Below, in pieces: positions 50,662 to 60,404 of a stretch of DNA of 64,000 nucleotides. Under the pieces are notes generated by a model that worked only from the letters and a program-made list of their open reading frames with translations, searched no databases and had not been told where the DNA came from. Every line of letters begins with the position of its first letter. The first letter of the stretch is position 1. The stretch is from NCBI RefSeq assembly GCF_036785885.1, contig NC_092323.1, positions 14,144,501 through 14,208,500 on the forward strand, written 5' to 3'. Source of the DNA: Coffea arabica (lineage: Eukaryota; Streptophyta; Magnoliopsida; Gentianales; Rubiaceae). The position numbers and the translations under genes are program-made.

Positions 50662-52648
50662 CTATAACTTTGCAGCAGTCACCTGTTTTCTTGAATCGTT
50701 AGTATTGCTAGCTATCTTATGGCTTGCAGGTGAAGACCCAAAAGCTCCCAAAGCATCTAGGAAGAAGCTTTTATTTGGGATGATTCCATCTTTGTCCATG
50801 TACAACATCAATTTTTTTACCAGCTCCTTCATGTTTGCTTTAGTGTAGGCCTTGTACAAAAGCTTATAGGTTGAACCATCAATAGAAAATGTTCTAGAGG
50901 CATGTATACTCTCAAAAAGTGTGTCTGCTTCTAATGGCAAACCATTCATGCAGTAGACATCCAGCATTGCATTGAGTGTTGAAACCTTCTTCTCCTTCCC
51001 AGATTCTCTCACCTTATCAAATATCTCTCTTGCTTTGAAAACGCAGTCGCAATAGCCATACATCATAATAACACATTCATAAGTGATGAAATTTGGGGAA
51101 TATCCCATGTCAGTGATCTTCTGAAAAATCAACTCTGCCTTGTCCCTCAGCCTTGCTTTTCCATAGTTTGTGATCATTGAATTAAATGTGGGAAGTGTTG
51201 GTTTCTCCTTGGAATGTAACAAGCTCTTAAAAACTTGTTCCATCTTTTCAAATTCTTGCTTTCTTCCATATGAATCAATCAACAAATTAAAAGTAATTAT
51301 ATCAGGTCTCAGCTGGTTACTCTTCATTCGTGATAGAACAGATTCCATTTCCCTAATCATCCCATTTTTCCCATATGCATCCATCACTCCATTAAACGTG
51401 AAGATATCAGGTGTAACAATGCCCTCATCAAGATCTTTGAACAATGCGTTAACTTGATCAACATCCCGTGCCTGAGCAAATGCTCTCAAAAGGATGTTAT
51501 ACGTTACTACATTAGGTGGACACCGTTCCATTCCCTTCATCTTACCAAAGTATCCTAAAGCCTTAGCCAAGGCCTTGGCTTTATCACGACTATGAAGGTG
51601 GGCCGTGATCAGTGCATTATACACTGAGGTGTCAGGTTTACATCCACTATTACGCATCTCAGAGAAAAGCCACATAGCCATCCTCGTTTGTCCCTTCTTC
51701 CCCATAACAGATATCAACTTCGAATAAACACCATTATCTGCTATATACCACCGTTGCTTTTGCATCCATCTGAACACCTAAACATTCATTATATGTAAGT
51801 ATAACCAAGACCTCGTCCTTGATATTAACAACAGTACTACATCACCACTGCCTTGCCTTCATTCAAGCAAATAATTTACAGTCACTTGCCAGTAGCAAAA
51901 CTGACAATAAACATTATTCAAAATTTGATTTCTAGACATGAAACAAAATACTTATTTTTTGAACCTACAGCCAATGCACATGAAGACAAACACTTACTTT
52001 TCATTTCTCACTATTTTGAAACAGTCTAATCTGCACTAAGGGATACAAAAACGACCCTAATCTTTAACATAGTAAACGGCATAATTTTGATTAAATTCGC
52101 AAAGAAAATGAAATCCATAGTGCATTGCACAGTCATTAGCTCAGAGGCACAACACATCCATAAGAAATGGATAAAAATTCAACGAACATATAAAAGAACC
52201 CAATAGAACCCATACAATTAATTAAGAACCGCAATAACGAATTGAGAAAAAGCCCAGAATTCAAGAAAAGGGTTCAAACCTCCAGACACTGAAGCCACTT
52301 ATCAGTCTTGCCAAGCTCTTCAAAAAGCAAGAAACAATGCTCAGTTCTCACAAGCTTCACATACTTGTTCAAAGTGGCCACCAAAGGCTGCTTCTTTTCA
52401 TCAAAATTCCTCATTAATAGACCAACCAGTTCCTCTGCTTCTGAAATGGCCCTCTTGGTCTTTGTTCTCTTCTTCTTTGGCCTTGTGGGCACATTGCTGA
52501 TGATGCAATAAATGGGTTTTTTTCTGGCAATACATGGTTGAGAGACACTAATGAAATTCTGGGAAGAATTGGGGTAAAATTTTTGGAGAAGAAATGCTGG
52601 TTTTGATGGAGAGAATTGCAGAGTTGCTGGGAAGTTTGATGGAGTCAT
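50662..52648 (-). CDS. EMB2453: P-class PPR protein, EMB2453/PPR5 orthologue, chloroplast
   Basis: There are two exons, 52648-52280 (123 codons) and 51777-50662, giving 494 residues. Exon 2 begins VFRWMQKQRWYIADNGVYSK and holds about nine PPR repeats (for example NVVTYNILLRAFAQARDVDQ, TPDIFTFNGVMDAYGKNGMI, RPDIITFNLLIDSYGRK). No E or DYW extension follows. The Ser/Thr/Pro-rich N-terminus (about residues 1-50) fits a chloroplast transit peptide. From memory the sequence matches Arabidopsis At4g39620 (EMB2453) closely. The maize orthologue PPR5 binds and stabilises the unspliced chloroplast trnG-UCC group II intron RNA. I chose ATG 52648; the frame stays open upstream into the tRNA-Trp gene, so the earlier ATG there is not credible. 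It is the first gene of the minus-strand block. Confidence 0.92.
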
Positions 52649-52767
52649 ATTTTCTTTCGCTGGGGGCAGTGGACTGTGGAGTTTGGGATTCGGCTTAGCT
52701 TGTGTGAAGACTGAAGAAGATGTTGTCTGGAATGACGAGAATGCCCATGCAGTAAGGAATGAGGGGC

Positions 52768-52772
52768 AAAAA
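52768..52772 (-). terminator. Likely Pol III terminator of tRNA-Trp
   Basis: On the minus strand a run of five T (plus-strand AAAAA) lies 27 bases after the tRNA 3' end. It is the first T run of at least four on that side. Confidence 0.55.
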
Positions 52773-52799
52773 TGAAGGACCCGTATTGGATCGGGGTTT

Positions 52800-52871
52800 T
52801 GAACCCGACGTGAATCGAACACGCAACCTTCTGATCTGGAGTCAGACGCGCTACCATTGCGCCACGGATCC
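52800..52871 (-). tRNA. tRNA-Trp (CCA anticodon)
   Basis: The 72-nt gene begins GGATCCGTGGCGCAATGGTA and ends GTTCGATTCACGTCGGGTTC plus A. It folds as a standard cloverleaf with acceptor pair GGATCCG/CGGGTTC (G-T pairs included), anticodon loop CTCCAGA and no intron. The A box (TGGCGCAATGG) and B box (GTTCGATTC) are intact. Just upstream are CAACAAG and an AAAATATACC TATA-like stretch, usual for plant tRNA genes. It matches the known plant nuclear tRNA-Trp. It lies 151 bp upstream of the PPR5-like start codon on the same strand, probably within or next to that gene's leader. Confidence 0.95.
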
Positions 52872-53433
52872 ACTTGTTGTGATATCGGTATATTTTACAA
52901 TTATTTTGAACCTCTGTGTAAGTGAAGTTTACTTTCTAAATTACCACACGCAAGTTTAATTGGGCATGAGAAGGTTGTCGAAATCTTTGTTGTTATATAT
53001 AATAAGATTTTAACTTGACAAAAATGTAGGCAGCCAATTAGATATAGATATTGTAAATCATCCAATCATCTATGTCCAATCTCTTTGGAATTCTCCTCCA
53101 ACTTTTATTAATCATTTGATGTTGGATGATTTTTAACAATCTTAATGAGTATTAACAAAGTTTAATAATTTAATTACTGATAATTGATCGATGTAAACCC
53201 TTACATTTTTGTTTGCTGTCTAAGTGACCAATCTATATACACCATTATTAGTTTTTGTTTACCCCTTAAAAACACCCTTTTCTAGATATGCAACTTCTTG
53301 CCCAACTAGTCATTCATTTCATTTCAAGATAATGAACACATTACTAGGATATGCCAAATAACCTCATATGTAAGTACATATTAGTGGTTCAGGCATACCC
53401 CACCCACTGTCGTGTTCTTTTCTTTGAGCTTCT
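52872..53433. other. Intergenic, nothing recognised
   Basis: AT-rich; no exon or bounded element is visible between the tRNA gene and the tandem duplication. Confidence 0.4.
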
Positions 53434-53641
53434 AGACGAAAGTACGAATTTATCCCTTTACCTGCTTCATATCTTAGATCATTATATTTTTCTTCCATTC
53501 CTAAGCAAACTGAGTATGAATTCAATCAAATTGAAATCACTGTGGAGAGTAGCTTGCAGTTGACTTTTAGATCTTCAATTGCTTCACAGTAGAAAATCAA
53601 ATGTGCAAGTTGGTGTCCTTGACCATAACACTATTTGAAAG

Positions 53642-53855
53642 AGCCACTACAGCTTTTTTTTTTTGTTGCCCGCCCGGTATTCGAAGCTTTGCCCCGACTA
53701 ATCCGGATCCGACCCGCGTCGCGCACCTGGCTATGGTGGGTGAGTCTCCCAACAGGGGTGTCTGCGTACACTAGGACTCGAACACGAGACCTGTTTAAGC
53801 GAATCCGAACCGCTTACCACTCGTACCAACCCCTGTTGGTAGCCACTACAGCTTT
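53642..53855 (-). mobile_element. tRNA-derived SINE (Au-like) with perfect target duplication
   Basis: The body is 53657-53840 (184 bp) on the minus strand. It starts near TACCAACAGGGGTTGGTACG, with a tRNA-like A box (GAGTGGTAAGCGG), a clear B box (GTGTTCGAGTCCTAG), and ends GGCGGGCAAC plus an A-tail of about 11. The flanking AGCCACTACAGCTTT at 53642-53656 and 53841-53855 is identical on both sides. The matching place in copy 2 (about 55,388-55,402) has a single CCACTACAGCTTT and no insert, so this is a clean filled/empty pair. Length and boxes resemble the Au SINE family; the family name is tentative. Confidence 0.9.
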
Positions 53856-54385
53856 CCTTGACTAATAAAGGGGAAAAAAACACGATTGATTTCTTTATCT
53901 ATGCAATCAATAAAGACATATATAATGACGTAATCCACAAAAAAAATGAGAGAAATAACAAACTATGTAACATGTAACTAGAAAAAAATATGATTGATTT
54001 CTTTATTTGTGTAATCAGTAGAGCCATATGTAATGATGTAATCTATAGAAAATGAGAGAAATGGCAAATTATGTAACATATAACTAACTCAGTCTAGCTG
54101 AATTTGCCATTAAGTAAGGATTTAAAACTATCATTAAGTATAGGTCAAGAGATCAAATTTTTTGACTTGCGTTATTCTCCCAATTTCCTGAAAGTTTCAT
54201 AATGGGTGCATCGGCATTTGTTTGATCTGTTGACGATTCAATCCCTTAAGATTTTTCGTTGATCTCTTTAGGTTTGACCATTTCCTGTACCTAGAATAAG
54301 AGGACTTATCTTTTCGAAAAAAAGAAAAAAACAACAAACTCTGTAACATGTGACAATTGATGGGAACCACAATGTCATCACTTTC

Positions 54386-54607
54386 TGTTCGGATGTCTTT
54401 TTTTTTTGCCAGCAACGATACATTGTATAACTTACTCTATCATAATTTAGGGAGAAAGGGAGCCTAAGGAGGCTTGTGTTAGGGGTTAGTGGGTATATAG
54501 ATCCAACTAGATCAAGGGAGTGTTATGGCACTACCCTTAAATTTTTTTTGCTGCAGGTGAGGGTTCAGGGACCTGGTGACCACTGAGTTTAGATTTGTTC
54601 GGATGTC
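54386..54607 (-). mobile_element. Short A-tailed retroposon (SINE-like) with target duplication
   Basis: The body is 54398-54595 (198 bp), with the A-tail seen as a T run at its left end, hence minus orientation. TGTTCGGATGTC occurs at 54386-54397 and 54596-54607. Copy 2 of the duplication has one TCGGATGTC at about 55,829-55,837 and no insert. I see no good tRNA A/B boxes, so it may be a different or 5'-decayed SINE family, or a retroposed RNA. Confidence 0.75.
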
Positions 54608-54703
54608 AATTTCAGTGAACATATGGCGTTGAACATCTTCCCATCTTGCCATAAAAATATCTGGAAAAGCACAGGAGAAGTCAGCTGTATCTGGCATGGG
54701 GAC

Positions 54704-54868
54704 AAGGGGCAGTGCAACCATTCCTGGCGGTTTTGGTCATTTTCAACAACGCGTAACTTTGGTTGCACACGGCGTAACTTTGTTTACACAACGTGTAACT
54801 TTAGTACAAAATTTTGCGGGCTCCACACACGTTGCACACGGCGTAACTGATGACCGCTCCTGCCCCTT
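54704..54868. mobile_element. Small MITE with GGGGCAG ends and internal repeats
   Basis: AAGGGGCAG at the left (54704-54712) mirrors CTGCCCCTT at the right (54860-54868). The 165-bp interior holds four close copies of a CGTAACTTT/CGTAACTG motif, with TTGCACACGGCGTAACT appearing twice. The homologous place in copy 2 (about 55,930-55,940) has no insert. No clear target duplication was found. The family is not known to me. Confidence 0.7.
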
Positions 54869-55167
54869 AGATTGATATTTCACAGCCTTTACGTTAGAGA
54901 GTGTATACAGGAAAATCCTACAGTAAGGCACGCACAATCAACGATAGTGATAGAAATAAATTAAAAGATGGTTCAGTTCCCAAATTTTAGAGATTTTTAT
55001 TTTCGTGTAAAATGGATCTTTTATCTCCTTTTTTGTTTCATTTTTATTATATTTTTTTTTCTTCATAAATATTATATTTTAATTCTTTTTTGTTATTTTA
55101 AGATTCAATAACTATTAATTGAATAAAAAAATAAATAAAATAGCCTTACAAAACAATGCATAATATT

Positions 55168-56220
55168 AGACGAAAGTACGAATTTATTTCTTTACCTACT
55201 TCATATCTTAGGTCATTATTTTTCTTCCATTCCTAAGCAAACTGAGTATGAATTTAATCAAATTGAAATCACTGTGGAGAGTAGCTTGCAATTGACTTTT
55301 AGATCTTCAATTGCTTCACGGATCCAACAGTAGAAAATCAAATGTGCAAGTTGGTGTCCTTGACCATAACAGTAGTTGTATTTAAAAAAACCACTACAGC
55401 TTTACTTGTCTAATAAAGAGGAAAAAAAGACGGTTGATTTCTTTATTTTTATAATCAATGAAAACATATATAATGATGTAATCCATAAAAAAAATGAGAG
55501 AAATGGCAAACTATGTAACATGTAACTAAAAAAAATATATGATTGATTTCTTTATTTCTGTAATCAGTAGAGACATATGTAATGACGTAATTCATAAAAA
55601 TGAAAGAAATGGAAAACTATGTAACATATAACTAACTCAGTCTAGTTGAATTGGCCATCAAGAAATCAAATCCCTTAAGATTTTTTGGTGATCTCTCTTT
55701 AGGTTTGACCACTCCCTGTACCTAGAATAGGAGGACTTATCGTTTTCGAAAAAATCAAAAAACAACAAACTCTGTAACATGTAAGAATGGTGACAGTTGA
55801 CGGGAGCCGGAACGCCACCACTTTCTAGTCGGATGTCAATTTGACTGAACGTATGGCGTTGAACATCTCCCCATCTTGCCAGAAAAATATCTGCAAAAGC
55901 ACAGGAGAAGAAGTCAGCTGTATCTGGTATGGAGCTTGATATTTGACAGCCTTTACGTTAGAGTGTGTATACAGGAAAATCCTATAGTAAAGCACGCACA
56001 ATCAGCGATAGCGATAGAAATAAATTAAGAGATAGTTCAGTTCCCAAATTTTAGAAATTTTTTTATTTTCGTGTAAAACGGATCTTTTATCCCATTTTTT
56101 GTTTCATTTTTATTATATTGTTATTTTTTTCTTTATAAATATTATATTTTAATTCTTTTTTGTTATTTTAAAATTCAATAACTATTAACTGAATAAAAAA
56201 TAAATAAAATAACCTTAAAA
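55168..56220. repeat. Tandem segmental duplication, copy 2 (empty sites)
   Basis: It starts AGACGAAAGTACGAATTTAT, as in copy 1, and keeps the same order of sequence to about 56,218 (AATAAATAAAATAACCTT). It lacks all three insertions of copy 1. The internal repeat of about 105 bp is also present (about 55,432 and 55,541). Point differences between the copies are frequent, so the duplication is not very recent. Confidence 0.88.
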
Positions 56221-56460
56221 AAATAATAACAAATTAAAAAATACAGCAAAAAATTCATAAAAAATCTCATTTTTTATGCATTTTGATTTTTTTTGATTTT
56301 TTGAGTTCGTTAAATTTTGTGTAATACTCAGTTAAATTCATAAAAGTTTTTGAGTTCGTTAAATTTTATGTATTACACAGTTAATAGTTATTAAATTTTA
56401 AGAAAATAAAAAAAATATAATATTTATGAAAGAAAAATAATAATATAATAAAAAGTGAAA
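56108..56460. repeat. Inverted repeat, arms of about 80 bp
   Basis: The left arm at about 56,108-56,192 (ATAAATATTATATTTTAATT, then AATTCAATAACTATTAA) is matched in reverse by the right arm at about 56,376-56,455 (TTAATAGTTATTAAATTTTA, then ATATAATATTTATGAAAG). The loop of about 180 bp holds two copies of TTTGAGTTCGTTAAATTTT. It could form a long AT-rich hairpin. It begins inside copy 2 of the duplication. Confidence 0.65.
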
Positions 56461-56496
56461 AGAGAGTTACAGAGAAGATCGTTGTAATATTCGCGT

Positions 56497-56721
56497 CTAT
56501 GTGCTTAGAAATGTGATAAGTTTCAGTCAGCTTGTTGTAGGTAGGTGAACTCTGTACGTAATACAATTTTTCTATGTGCTTAGAAATGTGATTAGTTTCA
56601 GTCAGCTTCTTGTGGGTAGGTGAACTCTGTACGTAATACAATTTTTCTATGTGCTTAGAAATGTGATTAGTTTCAGTCAGCTTCTTGTGGGTAGGTGAAC
56701 TCTGTACGTAATACAATTTTT
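56497..56721. repeat. Minisatellite, three 75-bp units upstream of the P450 gene
   Basis: Units start at 56497, 56572 and 56647 with CTATGTGCTTAGAAATGTGA and end GTACGTAATACAATTTTT. Units 2 and 3 are identical or nearly so, and unit 1 differs at a few bases. Because 75 is divisible by 3, the minus strand reads as three 25-residue repeats (EKLYYVQSSPTHKKLTET...) within a 118-codon frame. I take this as a by-product of the repeat length and not as a gene. The array ends about 60 bp before the P450 TATA box. Confidence 0.9.
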
Positions 56722-56780
56722 CATTCACAACCGTCAAATTATTACGCTTTACACATAGTTATCCAATACGACTACTAGAC

Positions 56781-56788
56781 ATAAATAG
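56781..56788 (+). promoter_or_regulatory. TATA box of the cytochrome P450 gene
   Basis: ATAAATAG lies 70 bp before the P450 start codon (56858), which would place transcription start near 56,812. The 75-bp repeats end just upstream. Confidence 0.55.
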
Positions 56789-56857
56789 CTGCTGTGAGGC
56801 CCATTCTTAGATCAGAAAAAAAGAAGCACTAGAATACCATTAAGCAAACTGAGAAAG

Positions 56858-58756
56858 ATGATGAGCATTCATTGGCTATGGACAGCTCTAGCCTTGGCTG
56901 CAGTCTGGTTTTTTCTTCAAGACTTGTTCTTGATGAAGAAGAGAAAGAGATTTCCTCCAGGTCCAAAAGGGCTTCCTATTATAGGAAATCTGCATCTGTT
57001 AGGCAAGAATCCTCATCAAGATTTGGCAAAACTAGCCAAAAAGCATGGCCCTTTAATGTACATGCGATTCGGTTATGTCCCAGCAATCATTGTCTCATCC
57101 CCTGAAGCAGCTGAAAAGTTTCTCAAGACTTACGATCAAGTTTTTGCTAGTAGGCCTTATCATGAATCTTCTTGGTACGTTAGTTATGAGCAAAGGAACT
57201 TGTCTTTTGCCCAATATGGACCGTATTGGCGAAACATGCGTAAGCTTTGCATTCTGCAGCTGCTCAGTAGCCACAAAATCAATTCATTTCTGCCAATGAG
57301 AAGAGAAGAGGTTGGAACATTGGTTAAATCACTCAAACAGGCTGCCTCAGATGGTGCTGCTGTTGACCTTAGTGCAGCAATTTCTTCCTTGGGTGCAAAT
57401 ATGAGTTGCTTGATGATATTTGGGAAGAAATATATGGACAAGGATTTTGATGATAGGGGGTTTAGAGATGTCATTGGAGAAGCACTTCGTCTTGGGGCCA
57501 CGCCTAACCTCGGTGACTACTTTCCTCTGCTTGGTGTGCTTGACCTTCAGGGACTTACTCGCCGGTTTAAGGATCTTGCCAAGGTGTTTGATAATTTTTT
57601 TGAGAAAATCATTGATGAGCATCTACAGTCTCAGGAGCACAAGCAAACCAAGGACGTTGTAGACATCATGATGGGAATTATGCAATCTGGAGAAGCTGAG
57701 TTTGAGTTCGACCGTCGTCATGTCAAAGCCGTCTTGTTGGTATGTTTTAGACCGTTTCTGGTTTGCTGGTTTATTGTTCATATACGTTGCCCATAGCACC
57801 AGATTTTTGTATTGCTTGTTGAATTTGTTATTAGCTTTTTTCTACAAAATTTTCGGTTAGTCATAACTTCTGGACTAAACAAATTCAAATAACTAAATCT
57901 GTCGTTAGTTGACAAAATTTTGCACCTTAAAACATGATCTGGAATTCTGTGTTCTTACTTTCTTCAAAATAATACCAGCGTTCTTTTCTGAGGCTCTCAT
58001 TTGTTTATCTGTTGAGAAAGGGATTGTTTCATAGCCAAATCAAATAATTGCAATCCTTGCAACAAATGAAGACAAATTTGATACCTATTTTGATCTTGAC
58101 ATTATGCCTAACTCCGCCAATTCCTTACCTCAACTGCACAGGATTTGCTTGTAGCCTCAATGGACACCTCAGTCACGGCTGTTGAATGGGCGATCTCAGA
58201 ACTCCTCAGGCGTCCTGAGGCAATGAGAAAACTCCAGAAAGAGTTGGAAGACAAAGTTGGATTGGAGAGGACTGTGGAGGAATCAGACGTTGAAGGCCTG
58301 GAATATTTGGACATGGTTATCAAAGAAACCATGAGGCTTCATCCTGTGGCCCCACTATTGCTTCCCCATGAGTCAATGGAAGATTGCACAGTTGATGACT
58401 TCCACATTCAGAAAAAATCAAGGATCATCATAAACGTATACGCAATTGGACACGACCCAAATGTCTGGCCTGATCCTGAGACCTTCATCCCTGAAAGATT
58501 CAAAGATAGCAATATAGACCTTCGGGGGCAAGATTTTCAACTCATACCATTTGGCTCAGGCAGAAGAGGCTGCCCTGGTTTGCAGTTGGGGATCCTCCTT
58601 GTTCGTTTTGTGCTGGCACAGTTGGTGCATTGCTTCAATTGGGAACCTGCAGATAATATAAAGTCAACTGATTTGGATATGTCGGAGACTTTTGGCTTAG
58701 TACTCTCAAGAGCAAAGCATTTAAAGGTTGTACCTACTTACCGATTACAAGAATGA
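56858..58756 (+). CDS. Cytochrome P450, CYP71 clan, CYP736A-like
   Basis: There are two exons, 56858-57739 and 58142-58756, with the single GT-AG intron at the position usual for A-type plant P450s. They give 498 residues. An N-terminal membrane anchor (about 4-25) is followed by basic residues KKRKR and the hinge [12 protein letters not shown] (32-43). The I-helix oxygen-binding motif is ASMDTS (299-304), the K-helix is KETMR (ExxR, 356-359), PERF is at about 411-414, and the heme loop [10 protein letters not shown] has Cys438. All key residues are present, so it should be an active ER-bound monooxygenase. The C-terminal [20 protein letters not shown] resembles CYP736A members. The substrate is unknown. 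ATG at 56858 or 56861 could be used. Confidence 0.93.
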
Positions 58757-58943
58757 GTAGACAGTGTGGGCTCCAACTTTTATCTATATGTCTGTCTAGC
58801 TATACTCTCTTTAGAAGTATCACAAATTTTATTTGATTGAGAGCGTAAGCAAAATTTGGTTCTAGTTTTGTTGATGCTCAAATTTCCCTGTAAACAATAA
58901 TTGCATACATTGCATTGGATTTGAATAGTAATGACATAATCAA
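58757..58943 (+). other. 3' UTR region of the P450 gene
   Basis: Non-coding sequence directly after the stop codon, with several AATAA-like signals; the poly(A) site is not fixed. Confidence 0.4.
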
Positions 58944-59412
58944 GGATAAATTACATATAATCCCCTATGGTTGCATAACGACAGATGACTCCTCTAGGAT
59001 TCCAAAATAACCACTTAATTCTTTTGTGGTTTTATGTAAAATGTAAAATGAATAAAATGCATAATTAATTACCGCGATCAGATCACACGTGCACTAAAAG
59101 TGTGTGTGATCAAATCTTATTATCCATTTAAATCCCCTATGATTTGTATAAATATCCACTTTATCCTTCTGTGTTTTTGGCATTTATCTACATAATCCCT
59201 TTATGATTTTGTATAAAGTGGTTAAGTCATCATTTGATCGAGCATTTAAGTAAGGGCACTACTAATATTTCAATTAATGATGTTATAAAGGCTATTTTCT
59301 TCTAAATTTCTAGTTTACATGAAACCATATAGGAGTAAAGTAGATATTTTGAAATATTATGAGATTATGTGGCAATAGATAAAACCACATGGGGACTAAT
59401 GGTAATTTGCCC
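58944..59412. mobile_element. MITE, about 469 bp, Mutator-like ends
   Basis: The left end GGATAAATTACATATAATCC and the complement of the right end, GGGCAAATTACCATTAGTCC, give imperfect inverted repeats of about 30 bp that continue into CCTATGGTT and CCATGTGGTT. The interior is AT-rich and non-coding. A clean 9-bp target duplication is not visible (CATAATCAA against TATCAATCA), so the class is tentative. Confidence 0.6.
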
Positions 59413-60404
59413 TATCAATCATGTTAACCATTAGAAAAATGAAGGCTGCAATATACTTCTAATTGAACTAGCACTATGAAACATTTATAACCCATCATTA
59501 ATAGAAAAAAAATAGAATGGAAAAAAATTCACTAAATAAAAATTATAAAATGACATAAAGGACAACAAGAAGTTAATCACAAAGTTGAAAATTTCAAATT
59601 AAATGACATAAAAAAAAGAAAAAATTTAGGTCACTCAAATCCCTTGGAAAGACAAAAACATTTGATGCAGATACCAAAACAATAGTATAAAAAGAAAAGG
59701 CGCCCTCAATAGTGAATATAAGCTAAATTTTCCATTCGGTTGTCACTTCTACCTTAAACATTGTATTGATATATAAGTGCAGTACTATCAATATTTGATG
59801 TTTTAGGGTTAAAGTGACAAAATATCTAAACAGTTCAGTAAAGAAAAGTTTTGAAAAGGTTGATCTATAATTGTACTTTCAAATAATATTTTGAAAAATA
59901 ATTGGTTAAAGAAAATAGAAACATAGCAATTTATATTATGATGTTAACAATCGGAATTCCACAATTTTAATATCTAAAAGAATATTATATTTTTGAATAA
60001 TATAATCACATGTAAGTTTTTTCTTTTCTAATAATAATCACGTGTAAGATATGTGAGCTATCATTAGTTTCTGAAAATGTTAACAAAGACGTATTAGCAA
60101 GGCATACTTAATTCAAGACTTTGCATGCACTTTTGTGTCTTCTTTAACGTTTTTCTGGTTGCTTCTTTTCAATTCATAGATGACACAAACATTTGCCTAT
60201 TTGTCAATTTTGTTACTTTTGTTTCCATCTCTTTCTAAAGAAGCTGCTTCCTTTAACACAATAAAAATATTACAATATACTAGTTAATAAACATTTTTCC
60301 TTGAACTTGAAAGCCAGGATATGAATTGAGTTTTCTACCTTCTCATCTAAATTTGACTTAATGGTACATCTTAGATGGTTAATTTTATTTCATTCAAGTG
60401 CGAG
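59413..60404. other. AT-rich intergenic sequence
   Basis: Nothing recognised; long A/T runs and no open frame of note. Confidence 0.4.

Larger units (their letters stand above)
53434..55167. repeat. Tandem segmental duplication, copy 1 (with insertions)
   Basis: It starts AGACGAAAGTACGAATTTAT and runs to about 55,150, directly followed by copy 2. It is non-coding. Inside is a two-unit repeat of about 105 bp (about 53,883-53,990 and 53,992-54,090; GATTGATTTCTTTAT then TAATGACGTAATC). Compared with copy 2, it carries two retroposon insertions and one MITE, described separately. It also keeps about 130 bp around 54,105-54,235 that copy 2 has lost. Confidence 0.88.

Noticed and set aside
52649-52873. 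Upstream extension of the PPR5-like protein (MDPWRNGSASDSRS...)
   Set aside because: These codons are the tRNA-Trp gene and spacer read as protein by chance; the transit-peptide-like start at 52648 is better.
56381-56737. Gene for a 25-residue-repeat protein on the minus strand
   Set aside because: The frame is open because the DNA repeat unit is 75 bp. There is no signal of coding selection, and it lies in the P450 promoter.
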